A stretch of 64,000 nucleotides of DNA from Larsenimonas rhizosphaerae (lineage in GTDB: Bacteria > Pseudomonadota > Gammaproteobacteria > Pseudomonadales > Halomonadaceae). The stretch covers positions 186,001 to 250,000 of the forward strand of contig NZ_JAMLJK010000002.1 in the NCBI RefSeq assembly GCF_023700005.1, read 5' to 3'. Below are positions 53,468 through 62,368 of the stretch, in pieces (the stretch's first letter is position 1; each line of letters begins with the position of its first letter). The position numbers and the translations under genes are program-made. The notes under the pieces were generated by a model, which did no database searches, had not been told where the DNA came from, and saw only the letters and a program-made list of their open reading frames with translations.

Positions 53468-54370
53468 ATGAACGCCAGTGACATGGATGCCAGGCGTACC
53501 TTTTACCGGTTTGCGCTGGGGGCTGCTCTCCTGCTTGCCACTCACCTGACCGGCGCCTCGTCCGGTATGGGTATGACGGTGCTGGTTGTCGGTGTCGCGG
53601 TGCTCGGCTTGCCTCACGGGGCCTTTGATCACCTGCTGGGCCAGCGAATCCTGCGTGGCGGCCTGCTGAAGCAGTACTGCCGCCGTCCCCTGCCGGCATT
53701 ACTGCTGTTTCTGCTGTTGTATATCAGCCTGTCCATGACGCTGATGGCCGGCTGGATTGCAGCGCCCGCCCTCGGGCTGTGGCTTTTCCTGCTGATTTCG
53801 GCCTGTCATTTCGGGACGGACTGGCGTGGCGCATTGCCCATGGCGCCCCGGTTGGCCTGGGGGGCGCTGGTCATTGCCACCCCGTTTCATGCACGACCCG
53901 AGGCGGTGTCGGGCATCATTCAGGCACTGGCCATCGACGACCCCGCGCCCTTTCTGCAGGTAGCGCCGTGGGTCTTCTGGGGTGCACTGGCACTCATGCT
54001 TATGGCCCTGCCCCGACTGCTGAAGCAGCGCGCTGTACTGGCAAGCCTGGTGTTACTGCTGGGGGCGGGCTGGCTGTTCAACCCGTTACTGTACTTTGCC
54101 TGCTACTTCTGTGCGTGCCACAGCCCGATTCACTTGCGCGAAATTCGTCGGGAGCTGGGGATTCGCTCTGCCCGTCAGGCCTTGTGGATGGCTGGCCCGG
54201 TCGTGATCGTGACCTGGATTGCCGCCAGTATCGGCTACGCCATCATGGCGCACTACAGTGTGGCCTCTCCACTGTTGAAGATGACGTTCATCGGCCTTGC
54301 CTGCCTGACCGTGCCTCATATCATCGTTGAGTGGCTGGACCATCGTATCGGTGTGCCGGAGCCGCACTGA
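53468..54370 (+). CDS. blh: Beta-carotene 15,15'-dioxygenase Blh
   Basis: This integral-membrane iron enzyme of the Brp/Blh family cleaves beta-carotene into two retinal molecules. It has 300 residues and about eight membrane segments. The family histidines are all present: His50 and His55 (GLPHGAFDH), His114 (SACHFGTDW), His218 and His222 (YFCACHSPIH) and His284 (TVPHIIVEW). GGAG lies seven bases before the ATG at 53468; another ATG five codons later is possible. Cotranscription with the rhodopsin gene is expected. No crt genes adjoin, so substrate must come from carotenoid genes elsewhere. Confidence 0.94.
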   Translation: MNASDMDARRTFYRFALGAALLLATHLTGASSGMGMTVLVVGVAVLGLPHGAFDHLLGQRILRGGLLKQYCRRPLPALLLFLLLYISLSMTLMAGWIAAPALGLWLFLLISACHFGTDWRGALPMAPRLAWGALVIATPFHARPEAVSGIIQALAIDDPAPFLQVAPWVFWGALALMLMALPRLLKQRAVLASLVLLLGAGWLFNPLLYFACYFCACHSPIHLREIRRELGIRSARQALWMAGPVVIVTWIAASIGYAIMAHYSVASPLLKMTFIGLACLTVPHIIVEWLDHRIGVPEPH

Positions 54371-54553
54371 GCGTCACGCCGCACACAGGCGTCAGAAAGC
54401 GCTGGAAAACCGTGATGCTGACCAATCTGCACCTGGCCCCGGCGTCGAGGCCAAGTGCCAGGCCGCTGCACTGCCTGACCTTCTGAACTGATCAATATTT
54501 ACCGTTGCACAGTCGTCATCCATTCCGTGGAAAGAGTGGGTAGTGACTCCGAT

Positions 54554-55504
54554 TCATACAAGAGGCACGGGCGTAACCGGCGCGTCACCGCGGCGGATGG
54601 CGCTGACATTTTCAATGACCAGCGCGATGGTGGCGTCGATGGCACTGGGCGAGAGGCCGGCGGTATGCGGGGTGAGGATCACTTGCTCTGTCAGTGCTGA
54701 AAGCTCTGCGGGTACTTCCGGTTCATCTTCCAGCACATCCAGTGCCGCCTGCCCGAGCGTGTTGTGATGCAGGGCATCGATCAGCGCCGCTGTATCAACC
54801 ACGCTGCCGCGCCCGATGTTGATCAGTAGCCCTTTGGGGCCGAGGGCGTCCATCATCTCGCGGTTGACCATGTGCCGCGTGGCTGATCCGCCGGGCAGGG
54901 CGGCCACCAGGATATCGACCCCCTGTGCCAGTGCCAGGGGGTCGCTGTCGTGGGTGTAGGGCAGGTCGGTGCGGGCGTGCCGGCTGTAATAGCGCACCGG
55001 CATGTCAAACCCGTGCCAGGCCCGGTGGGCAATGGCCTGGCCGACGTTGCCCATGCCCAGAATCCCCAGGGTCTTGTCATGCAGGGCCGGCAGGCTTCGC
55101 CTGACCTCGTCCCAGCGCCCTTCGCGGACGGCCCTGTCGCTTTGCACTATCCGGCGCAGACTGGCCAGCATCAGCCCGAATGTGTGATCCGCCACGGTGC
55201 CTGCATTGGTCCCCGGGCCATGGGTGACGGCAATATGGCGGGCGCGCGCCGCCTCAACATCAATGTTTTCAAACCCCACCCCCTGCGCGCAGATCAGTGT
55301 CAAATGGGGTAAACGGTCCATTTCCTCGGCGGTGAAGCCGATCGTGCCAATCGTCAGCACGGCTGTAATATGCTCGCTCTGCGTGGCGATCAGCGTCTCC
55401 CGGTCCTCGTTCGTGCGGGCGAGGTGCAGGATGATATCGGCATCGGCGAGCTGTTGGCGATGATGCCGGGACAGCGGGGTAACAACCAGCATATGGATGG
55501 GCAT
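54554..55504 (-). CDS. NAD(P)-dependent D-2-hydroxyacid dehydrogenase
   Basis: This 316-residue oxidoreductase reduces a 2-oxoacid or glyoxylate/hydroxypyruvate, or the reverse. The nucleotide fold opens with LGILGMGNVGQAIA (near residue 144). The catalytic residues are seen in INIGRGSVVD (Arg), LDVLEDEP (Glu) and LTPHTAGLS (His). The site that distinguishes NAD from NADP carries YSRHAR, a Ser-Arg pair that favours NADPH as in GhrA/GhrB types. AGGA lies six bases before the ATG. No functional partner adjoins. Confidence 0.9.
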   Translation of the reverse strand: MPIHMLVVTPLSRHHRQQLADADIILHLARTNEDRETLIATQSEHITAVLTIGTIGFTAEEMDRLPHLTLICAQGVGFENIDVEAARARHIAVTHGPGTNAGTVADHTFGLMLASLRRIVQSDRAVREGRWDEVRRSLPALHDKTLGILGMGNVGQAIAHRAWHGFDMPVRYYSRHARTDLPYTHDSDPLALAQGVDILVAALPGGSATRHMVNREMMDALGPKGLLINIGRGSVVDTAALIDALHHNTLGQAALDVLEDEPEVPAELSALTEQVILTPHTAGLSPSAIDATIALVIENVSAIRRGDAPVTPVPLV

Positions 55505-55629
55505 GATGTCCTCGTTATCGGTACCGCGTGATCAAGGGTGGGCAAGTGGCGCCAGGCTTCTACTATAAGAACAGTCTGGCACAGTCACAGGACGCAGCGT
55601 AGACCTGCCGTCCGGCAAGGGAGAGCATC

Positions 55630-56643
55630 ATGGGATTTGTGATTACGCAGAAAACACGCCACGGCGCACCGGCCGTTGAGGTTCGCGATCAGGACGGGGC
55701 ATGTCGGCTGGTACAGTCGGCCCGGGGGGCGACGCTGACCGAACTCGTGTTGCGCACCCCGGAAGGGCGGCTGGAATCCGTCATCGACGGCTATGCCAGT
55801 GACGAGGAGTTCGACAGCGGTGATGGCGCGCGAAGTGCGGTACTGGCTCCCTTTTCCAACCGGATCGCCGGTGCCCATTACGGATGGAACGGCACCACTC
55901 ATCGCCTGCCTCATGACGAGGGCAAGCACGCTCTGCATGGCATCGCCTGGCAGCTTCCCTGGACCCTTGAACATCAGGAGGCTGATGACGTGCACGCGGA
56001 GCTGTGCTGGGCGCTGTCGCTGACCGAAAGCTGCCTGCCCGGGTATCCGTTTCCCCTGTTGCTTGAACTCACCCTGACCCTCGCCGAGAACCGGCTCGAC
56101 TGGTCACTGGCAGCAACCAATGTCGGCCAGGAGGTCGCTCCCGTCGGGCTGGGCTGGCACCCGTACTTTCTGCCGCCGGGAGGCAAGCTTGATGCCTGCA
56201 GTGTCAGGTTGCCGGCCAGTCAGACCGTGGTCACCAACGATGAGTTGATTCCACTGCCTGGAGAGCAGGCCTTTGATCCGGCGCCTCCGATGCCGCTGCA
56301 GCTGGAGGGGCAGGTGGTGGATCAGTGCTATACCGTGTCGCCAGCGGTGGTGGGGGATGGTGTCGTGTCCGAACTGAGCGCTCCTGGCGTGGATTATGCC
56401 GTGGTGGTTCGTCAGGAGCATGGCGTGGTGCATCTGTTTACCGGCGATCCGCTGACGTACCGGCCGCGCAAGTCACTGGCCATCGAGCCGAACGAGTTCA
56501 TGCCGGATGCGTTCAACCGGGAAGAGTGGCGCACTGCCCTGGCACTTGAGCCGGGCCAGCGTCGTGAGTTCGGTGCCACGGTGTCCCTTGAACGCCCATT
56601 GGGAGAAACCGCCACGGGCGCACCGGACATTGCCATGGCCTGA
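55630..56643 (+). CDS. Aldose 1-epimerase (GalM-like)
   Basis: This 337-residue beta-sandwich sugar mutarotase interconverts alpha and beta anomers of an aldose. [21 protein letters not shown] (His), GLGWHPYF (His) and the late [15 protein letters not shown] (catalytic Glu) are the family landmarks. It stands without a sugar operon. GGGAG lies upstream of the ATG. It is divergent from the hydroxyacid dehydrogenase gene with a 125-base gap. Confidence 0.9.
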   Translation: MGFVITQKTRHGAPAVEVRDQDGACRLVQSARGATLTELVLRTPEGRLESVIDGYASDEEFDSGDGARSAVLAPFSNRIAGAHYGWNGTTHRLPHDEGKHALHGIAWQLPWTLEHQEADDVHAELCWALSLTESCLPGYPFPLLLELTLTLAENRLDWSLAATNVGQEVAPVGLGWHPYFLPPGGKLDACSVRLPASQTVVTNDELIPLPGEQAFDPAPPMPLQLEGQVVDQCYTVSPAVVGDGVVSELSAPGVDYAVVVRQEHGVVHLFTGDPLTYRPRKSLAIEPNEFMPDAFNREEWRTALALEPGQRREFGATVSLERPLGETATGAPDIAMA

Positions 56644-56762
56644 GCTCGGTATCGCATTCAAAAAATCGATGCGTAGCGTGGAATTATTTCGTTTTTGTAC
56701 ACGCAGTAACCGTTCTACGCTCAACAGGAATCAGGATTTTTGCGTGTAATCAGGAGGACGTA

Positions 56763-57356
56763 ATGGCCAAGGTACTGGTGCTTTATTATTCAATGTATGG
56801 ACACATTCAAACCATGGCCGAGGCCGTGGCCGAGGGGGCGCGCAGCGCCGGCGCCGAGGTGACCATCAAGCGTGTGCCGGAAACGATGAGCGAGGAAGCC
56901 GTCAAAAATGCGGGCGGTCTGACTGACTACGCTCACCCGGAGGCTACGCCGCAGGAACTGGCCGATCATGACGCCATCATCTTCGGTACTCCGACCCGCT
57001 TTGGCAACATGGCCGGTCAGATGCGTACCTTTCTGGACCAGACCGGCGGGCTGTGGGCGAGCAAGGCGCTGTTCGGCAAGGTTGGCAGTGTGTTCGCCTC
57101 GACCGGCACGGGCGGTGGTGAAGAGCAGACCATTACTACCTTCTGGCCGACCCTTGCCCACCACGGGATGGTGCTGGTGCCGATCGGTTACGGCACCGAC
57201 GAGCTGTTTGATATTTCACAGGTCAGTGGTGGTACGCCCTACGGTGCGACTACCCTGGCCGGCGGTGACGGCTCTCGTCAGCCGGATGATCGAGAGCTGG
57301 CGATTGCCCGCTATCAGGGCAAGCTGGTCGCGGAAACGGCGGCCAGACTGGCCTGA
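56763..57356 (+). CDS. wrbA: NAD(P)H:quinone oxidoreductase WrbA
   Basis: This FMN-dependent, flavodoxin-like quinone reductase protects against oxidative stress by two-electron reduction. It has 197 residues. The FMN phosphate site [19 protein letters not shown] opens the protein. [22 protein letters not shown] and [11 protein letters not shown] follow. AGGAGG lies upstream of the ATG. A strong terminator follows. Confidence 0.95.
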   Translation: MAKVLVLYYSMYGHIQTMAEAVAEGARSAGAEVTIKRVPETMSEEAVKNAGGLTDYAHPEATPQELADHDAIIFGTPTRFGNMAGQMRTFLDQTGGLWASKALFGKVGSVFASTGTGGGEEQTITTFWPTLAHHGMVLVPIGYGTDELFDISQVSGGTPYGATTLAGGDGSRQPDDRELAIARYQGKLVAETAARLA

Positions 57357-57381
57357 CTTGAATGATGGTGATGTTGCAATA

Positions 57382-57403
57382 AGCGCCCCTCGGGGCGCTT
57401 TTT
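57382..57403 (+). terminator. Rho-independent terminator of wrbA
   Basis: AGCGCCCC and GGGGCGCT form a stem directly followed by TTTTC. The same stem sequence is used in the terminator at 59121-59144. Confidence 0.9.
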
Positions 57404-57732
57404 CAGTTTCCGGGCCCTGGAAAGTGGCGCACGTCATTCCACGTCATCGCGATATGCCATGGTTGGCCTGTCTGCCGTTGATACCGGCACCGCCCCGCGA
57501 GGGCACGATAATCTGCTCGGTCAACATGCGGTGGCAACGGGCTGTTGTCTGTCTGGTTAACAGGCCCTGTCATCAGCGAGGTGCTGGACCACCCTGTTCG
57601 AGATGAACGAGCCGTATCGTTTTTGCCAAAGCCATCATGATGCGCTTGTATTAATTTGGTCTAAATTAACGTCCCATGCCCACGGGATACTGTTGTCTCG
57701 GGGTGTCAGTGGACAGGCCAAAAGGAGTCATC
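57404..57732. other. Intergenic region upstream of the GntP permease gene
   Basis: These 329 bases hold no convincing gene. Small open frames here lack ribosome sites and similarity. The only clear element is the inverted repeat at 57651-57669, reported separately, and AGGAG at 57721-57727 for the permease gene. Confidence 0.55.
57651..57669. promoter_or_regulatory. GntR-like operator upstream of the GntP permease gene
   Basis: TTAATTT and AAATTAA form a perfect inverted repeat around GGTCT. The core TTGGTCTAAA resembles FadR/GntR-type sites (TNGTNNNACNA-like). It lies about 65-80 bases before the permease start, where a repressor could act on the promoter. Confidence 0.5.
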
Positions 57733-59115
57733 ATGGCGGGTATTCTTCTGATTGTTATTACTCTGGGATTATTGATCTATCTGGCCTGGCGCGGCGTGTC
57801 GCTCCTGATTCTGGCCCCGCTGCTGGCGGTGATTGCCGCAGGTATCAGCGGGTTGCCGATGCTGGGCAGCTATACCCAGATCTTCATGGTGTCGATGGGA
57901 CGCTTTGTGGTGGCGTATTTTCCGCTGTTTTTGCTGGGGGCATTGTTCGGCAAGCTGATGGAGTTTTCCGGCGCCGCCAGAAGTATCGGCTACTGGACTG
58001 TCAATCGGCTGGGTGAGCGACATGCGATTCTGGCTATCGTGGTGTGCTGCGCCGTGCTGACCTATGGCGGGGTGTCCCTGTTTGTGGTGGCGTTTGCGGT
58101 ATTCCCGATCGCGCGAGCGCTGTTCAAGGCCGCGGATATTCCTGCGCGACTGATCCCCGGGGCAATTGCGCTGGGGGCCTTTACCTTTACGATGACGGCC
58201 TTGCCGGGCACGCCGGCGATTCAAAATGCCATTCCGATGCCTTATTTCGGAACGACGGCCTTTGCTGCGCCCTGGCTTGGGCTGGTGGCATCGCTGATCA
58301 TGATGGCCGTGGGATATGTCTGGCTCAAGCGGCGGGCTGCAGTCGCGCATCGTCACCAGGAAGGGTTTGCAGACAGCCTGGCGGCGGAGGAGACGGTACA
58401 GGAAAGCGAGGAGGAGGGCCTGCGGCCGCCGTTATGGAAGGCGCTGGCACCGATCATTGTGGTGCTGGCGGCGAACCTGGTGCTGTCAAAGCTGATATTG
58501 CCCGGACGCGATTATGCCTGGCTGGCAACGCCCGCCTGGGGGGCGGCCCGCCCCGAGGATGTGATCGGGGTATGGTCGATCATTGCCTCCCTGTTTCTGG
58601 CCTGCCTGACGGTGATTGTACTGAATCTGCGCCATCTTCGCTCACTGGGCGCGTCGCTGGGCCCCGGGGCACAGGATGCGATGCTGCCGATTTTCAATAC
58701 GGCGTCCCTGGTCGGGTTTGGTGCGGTCATGGCTGCCCTGCCGGCCTTTGCCGTACTCAGGGAAATGATCCTCTCCATGGCACCGGGCAATCCGCTGATT
58801 TCCCTGTCAGTGTCAATCAATCTGCTGGCGGGGATTACCGGCTCGGCCTCCGGCGGCATGAGTATTGCGCTGGAAACACTGGGCGCACGTTACATGGAGC
58901 TGGGCCAGGCTGCCGGGATTGCCCCCGAGGTGCTCCATCGGGTAACCGCGGTGGCCACCGGTGGGCTGGATGCCCTGCCGCATAACGGGGCCGTTGTCAC
59001 GTTGCTGGCCATCTGCGGCATGACGCATGGCAAGTCCTATCTGGACATTTTCGTGGTGGCTGTCGCCGGGCCGGTGCTGGCGCTGAGTGTGATCGTGGCC
59101 ATGGCCAGCCTGTAA
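57733..59115 (+). CDS. GntP-family permease
   Basis: This 460-residue inner-membrane H+ symporter is of the GntP family, which imports gluconate and related hydroxy acids such as 3-hydroxybutyrate. It has about 12-13 helices. AIALGAFTFTMTALPGTPAIQNAIPM in the first half and GLDALPHNGAVVTLLAICG in the second are the family signatures. A cytoplasmic loop at residues 200-235 is acidic (EETVQESEEEGL). AGGAG lies five bases before ATG 57733, which decides it over 57676. The gene is alone between two terminators, so the substrate must be tested. Confidence 0.92.
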   Translation: MAGILLIVITLGLLIYLAWRGVSLLILAPLLAVIAAGISGLPMLGSYTQIFMVSMGRFVVAYFPLFLLGALFGKLMEFSGAARSIGYWTVNRLGERHAILAIVVCCAVLTYGGVSLFVVAFAVFPIARALFKAADIPARLIPGAIALGAFTFTMTALPGTPAIQNAIPMPYFGTTAFAAPWLGLVASLIMMAVGYVWLKRRAAVAHRHQEGFADSLAAEETVQESEEEGLRPPLWKALAPIIVVLAANLVLSKLILPGRDYAWLATPAWGAARPEDVIGVWSIIASLFLACLTVIVLNLRHLRSLGASLGPGAQDAMLPIFNTASLVGFGAVMAALPAFAVLREMILSMAPGNPLISLSVSINLLAGITGSASGGMSIALETLGARYMELGQAAGIAPEVLHRVTAVATGGLDALPHNGAVVTLLAICGMTHGKSYLDIFVVAVAGPVLALSVIVAMASL

Positions 59116-59120
59116 TGGTT

Positions 59121-59144
59121 AAAAAGCGCCCCTAGGGGCGCTTT
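59121..59144. terminator. Bidirectional terminator
   Basis: AGCGCCCC (59125-59132) and GGGGCGCT (59135-59142) form the stem, with AAAAA on one side and TTT on the other. It can therefore serve both the GntP gene and the convergent VOC gene. Confidence 0.88.
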
Positions 59145-59156
59145 CAGGGTATGCCA

Positions 59157-59573
59157 CTACAGAATGGGCGGTGTGTCGGCGGTCACTTCATACAGTTCCA
59201 GCGGCGTGCCGTCCGGGTCCTTGAAGAAGGTAAAGCGCTGGTGCGTCAGCTCATCGATACGTACCGGCTCCGTGGCGACGCCATGGTGCGTCAGATGCGC
59301 GATGGCACCTTCGATATCGGCGACAGCAAAGGCCAGGTGGCGCAGCCCACAGGCTTCCGGCTGATCGACCCGGGCCGGCGGTGATGGAAATGAAAACAGC
59401 TCCAGTTGCACGTTACCCGGCAGGCGCACATCAAGCTTGTAGCTGTCTCGCGCCTCGCGATAGGTCTCCTCGATTACCTCACCGCCCATGATCTCCAGGT
59501 AAAACGCCCTGGCCGCAGGGTAGTCGGCGGTGATCAGCGCAACATGGTGAATGCCTTTCAAGCCCAGGCTCAT
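59157..59573 (-). CDS. VOC-family protein, YaeR-like
   Basis: This 138-residue protein of the vicinal oxygen chelate fold is closest to E. coli YaeR (GLKGIHHVALITADYPAARAFY, then YREARDSYK, LELFSFPSPP, EACGLRHLAF and FFKDPDGTPLELYE). The two beta-alpha-beta repeats are complete, with possible metal ligands in HHVAL, LELF, LRHLAF and LELYE. The reaction is not known. It overlaps the end of hisC by ATGA and would be cotranscribed with it, which may be convenience rather than function. Confidence 0.9.
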   Translation of the reverse strand: MSLGLKGIHHVALITADYPAARAFYLEIMGGEVIEETYREARDSYKLDVRLPGNVQLELFSFPSPPARVDQPEACGLRHLAFAVADIEGAIAHLTHHGVATEPVRIDELTHQRFTFFKDPDGTPLELYEVTADTPPIL

Positions 59574-60634
59574 GCATTGACTCCTGTCATGACGTAAATC
59601 GCATCGATCAATTGATCCATTTCATCGTCGGTACCAATCGAGATCCGCAGGAACTGATTCAGTGAGGGTTTATCGAAAAAACGGACCAGGATGCCGCGCT
59701 CACGCAGGCCGGTAAAGAGCGCTTCTGCGTCGATACTGCGTGGTCGCACGAACAGGAAATTGGTGCAGGAGGGCAGTACTTGAATATCAGCCTGTTCAAG
59801 GGCGGCACGGGTGCGCTCCCGGGTCGCGATCACGGCGTTGCAGCAGGCACGGAAATGCTCGTCATCCTGCATGGCAGCCACCCCGGCGGCAATGGCGATG
59901 CTGTCGAGGGGGTAGGAATTGAACGAGTCCTTGACCCGGTTCAGTCCGTCGATCAGCTCGGGTGAACCGATGGCGTAGCCGATCCGCAGACCCGCGAGGC
60001 TACGGGACTTGGAAAAGGTGCCGGTAACCAGCAGGTTGGGAAAACGGGCCAACAGGGGAACCACTGACTCTCCGCCGAAATCGACATAGGCTTCATCCAC
60101 CAGTACCACCCGTTCGGTATAGCGTTCCAGCAGGCCGGCAATGGCCTCGCGGGAGTGGGCGTGGCCGGTCGGGGCATTGGGGTTCGCGAAGACAACGCCG
60201 CCCGAGTCGGTCGGGAAGGCATCAAGGTCCACCTCAAGGGCCTCGGTCAGCGGCAGCCGGTTCATGGTGATACCGTAAAAGTCGCAGTATACCGGGTAGA
60301 AACTGTATGAGATCGTCGGCACGGCCAGTGCTTCGTCGCGTTCGAAAAAGGCCTTGAAGGCCAGTGCCAGCACTTCATCGGAGCCATTGCCGACAAACAC
60401 CTGTTCCACGGCGACGTCATGGTGGCGTGCGATGGCTTCACGCAGCGCATGAGCGCCAGGGTCCGGGTACAGGCGCAGGCGGTCGATGGCGTACTCGCGA
60501 AGCACTTCGGCAACGCCCGGGGCCGGCGGGTAGGGATTTTCGTTGGTGTTGAGCTTGATCAGCTTTTCGCGGGGCTGTTCGCCGGGCACATAAGGTGTCA
60601 GCGCCCGCACGGCAGGGCTCCAGAACTGGCTCAT
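59570..60634 (-). CDS. hisC: Histidinol-phosphate aminotransferase
   Basis: This PLP-dependent enzyme converts imidazole acetol phosphate to histidinol phosphate in histidine synthesis. It has 354 residues. PLP lysine Lys209 is in GTFSKSRSLAGLRIG, with Asp180 and Tyr183 (LVDEAYVDF) and Asn153 (ANPNAPTG). The N-terminal KLNTNENPYPP is typical of HisC. No other his gene is near. Some strains carry two hisC copies, and one may serve aromatic amino acids. Confidence 0.93.
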   Translation of the reverse strand: MSQFWSPAVRALTPYVPGEQPREKLIKLNTNENPYPPAPGVAEVLREYAIDRLRLYPDPGAHALREAIARHHDVAVEQVFVGNGSDEVLALAFKAFFERDEALAVPTISYSFYPVYCDFYGITMNRLPLTEALEVDLDAFPTDSGGVVFANPNAPTGHAHSREAIAGLLERYTERVVLVDEAYVDFGGESVVPLLARFPNLLVTGTFSKSRSLAGLRIGYAIGSPELIDGLNRVKDSFNSYPLDSIAIAAGVAAMQDDEHFRACCNAVIATRERTRAALEQADIQVLPSCTNFLFVRPRSIDAEALFTGLRERGILVRFFDKPSLNQFLRISIGTDDEMDQLIDAIYVMTGVNA

Positions 60635-60766
60635 GATGACTCGCTTGTTGAAAGAATGCGTACAGGACAGGGAGCTTCATAGTGACGCTGTGCGTCAGAC
60701 GGTGCAAGTCATGTGCTGTTGTAACGGTTATGCTCGGTATCTCCCCTGTCGGATGGAAGTATTGTC

Positions 60767-62359
60767 ATGCCATCGCTGCGTAGTATTTCTGCCCTGGCCG
60801 GCTTGCTGGTGGCCGTATTGATCGTGCTGCTGCCCGGGCAATTCGAGGCACTGACCAGCCCCCGGGCCTGGTGGCGACCTCCGTTCGAGCCTGGCGTGGC
60901 ACTGGCGCTGCTTGTTCTGGTTCCGGCGCGCGGGCGGCGCATGCTGGCCTGGGGGCTGGCCCTTCTTTTTACACTGATGCTGGTAATGAAGCTGGCAGAC
61001 ATGGCGGCCCTTGGTGCCTACTGGCGCACCTTTGATCCGGTATCGGACTGGCGCCTGCTCGGCCCGGGGTGGAACGTATTATCCAATACGGTCGGAGTGG
61101 GGTGGGCCCGAGCAGGTCTGCTGCTGCTGCTGGTTCTGCTGATCCTTGTTCTGGTGGTGCTGGGTCGAGGGTTCGAGGCAGCCGCACGAGGGGGCGCCGG
61201 ATGGCCGCGTCGCGCCCTGGCGGCCAGCCTTGGATGTAGTGCGCTGGTGCTGGTCATCGGTGGCCTGGGTGGTAACGGGTGGGCGGCGACAACCACGGCG
61301 AGCATCGTGGCACACGTCAGGGAGTCCCGGAGCAACCTCGAAGGGCTGGCCGAGCTGAAGGCACGCGTGGCGCAGGCTGATCCGGACGACCAGCCGGGGG
61401 CACGGCTTTTTACCGGTCTGCGGGGGCGAGACGTGCTGCTGCTGTTCGTGGAGTCCTATGGGCGCAGCGCCCTTGATGACCCGCGCTATCAGGCGAGGGT
61501 GCGCGGGCGGCTTGAAGTCATCGAGCACTCACTGGGGCGGGTGAACTACGAGGCGCGCAGTGGCTGGCTCGAGTCGCCAACGGTAGGCGGGCAGAGCTGG
61601 CTGGCCCATTCCACGTTGTTATCGGGGCTATGGATCAATAGCCAACGGCGTTACAACTGGCTGACAGGCACCTCACGTCTGACATTGACGCAGCTGTTCG
61701 GCCGGGCCGGCTGGCGCACTGTAGCGGCCATGCCTGCCAATACCAGAGCGTGGCCAGAGGCGGATTTTTATGGCTATGACACGGTTTACGACGCCAGAAG
61801 CCTGGGCTATGAGGGGCGGCCGTTCAATTGGGTCACCATGCCGGATCAGTTCACGCTGGCCTCGGTCTATCAGCGTGAGCTGGCCGCCCGGGATGATGTG
61901 CCGGTCATGCTCGAAGCCGCGTTGATTTCAAGCCATGCGCCCTGGACGCCGATTCCCACGCTCAGAAACTGGGATCAGCTGGATCGGGGGCGGGTGTTCA
62001 ATGATGAGGCAGTCGCAGGCGACCCGCCCGCCGTGGTCTGGCAGGACCCGGAGCGGGTACGCGCTCAGTATCTTGAATCAATCGATTACACCCTTCAGGT
62101 CATTGGCAGTTTTGTGACGGCGTATCAGCAGACCGATCCTGTCGTGATCGTTCTGGGAGACCATCAGCCGGCGTCGATCATTACCGGCGACAGGGCGACC
62201 CGGCAGGTGCCCATGCATATCCTGGCCCCGCGAGGCAATGCGCTGCTGGATGAGGCGACCGAATGGGGCTGGACGTCAGGCATGATTCCGGCCGCAGGGC
62301 AGCGGCCGGTGGGCATGGATCAGTTCCGGCACATGCTGGTGACGGGGCGCGAGCGGTAA
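60767..62359 (+). CDS. LTA synthase/sulfatase-fold membrane protein
   Basis: This 530-residue protein has four or five N-terminal membrane helices (residues 5-25, 40-55, 58-80, 115-133 and 152-170). A periplasmic alkaline-phosphatase-superfamily domain starts near residue 220. Metal-site residues are visible in LLLFVESYGR (Glu229), the Ser/Thr-rich ESPTVGGQSWLAHST where the nucleophile should lie, SSHAPW and VLGDHQP. In Gram-negative relatives such enzymes transfer phosphoglycerol or phosphoethanolamine to envelope glycans or lipids. The substrate here is not known. The gene stands alone, divergent from hisC. Confidence 0.85.
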   Translation: MPSLRSISALAGLLVAVLIVLLPGQFEALTSPRAWWRPPFEPGVALALLVLVPARGRRMLAWGLALLFTLMLVMKLADMAALGAYWRTFDPVSDWRLLGPGWNVLSNTVGVGWARAGLLLLLVLLILVLVVLGRGFEAAARGGAGWPRRALAASLGCSALVLVIGGLGGNGWAATTTASIVAHVRESRSNLEGLAELKARVAQADPDDQPGARLFTGLRGRDVLLLFVESYGRSALDDPRYQARVRGRLEVIEHSLGRVNYEARSGWLESPTVGGQSWLAHSTLLSGLWINSQRRYNWLTGTSRLTLTQLFGRAGWRTVAAMPANTRAWPEADFYGYDTVYDARSLGYEGRPFNWVTMPDQFTLASVYQRELAARDDVPVMLEAALISSHAPWTPIPTLRNWDQLDRGRVFNDEAVAGDPPAVVWQDPERVRAQYLESIDYTLQVIGSFVTAYQQTDPVVIVLGDHQPASIITGDRATRQVPMHILAPRGNALLDEATEWGWTSGMIPAAGQRPVGMDQFRHMLVTGRER

Positions 62360-62368
62360 GGCGCGGCC

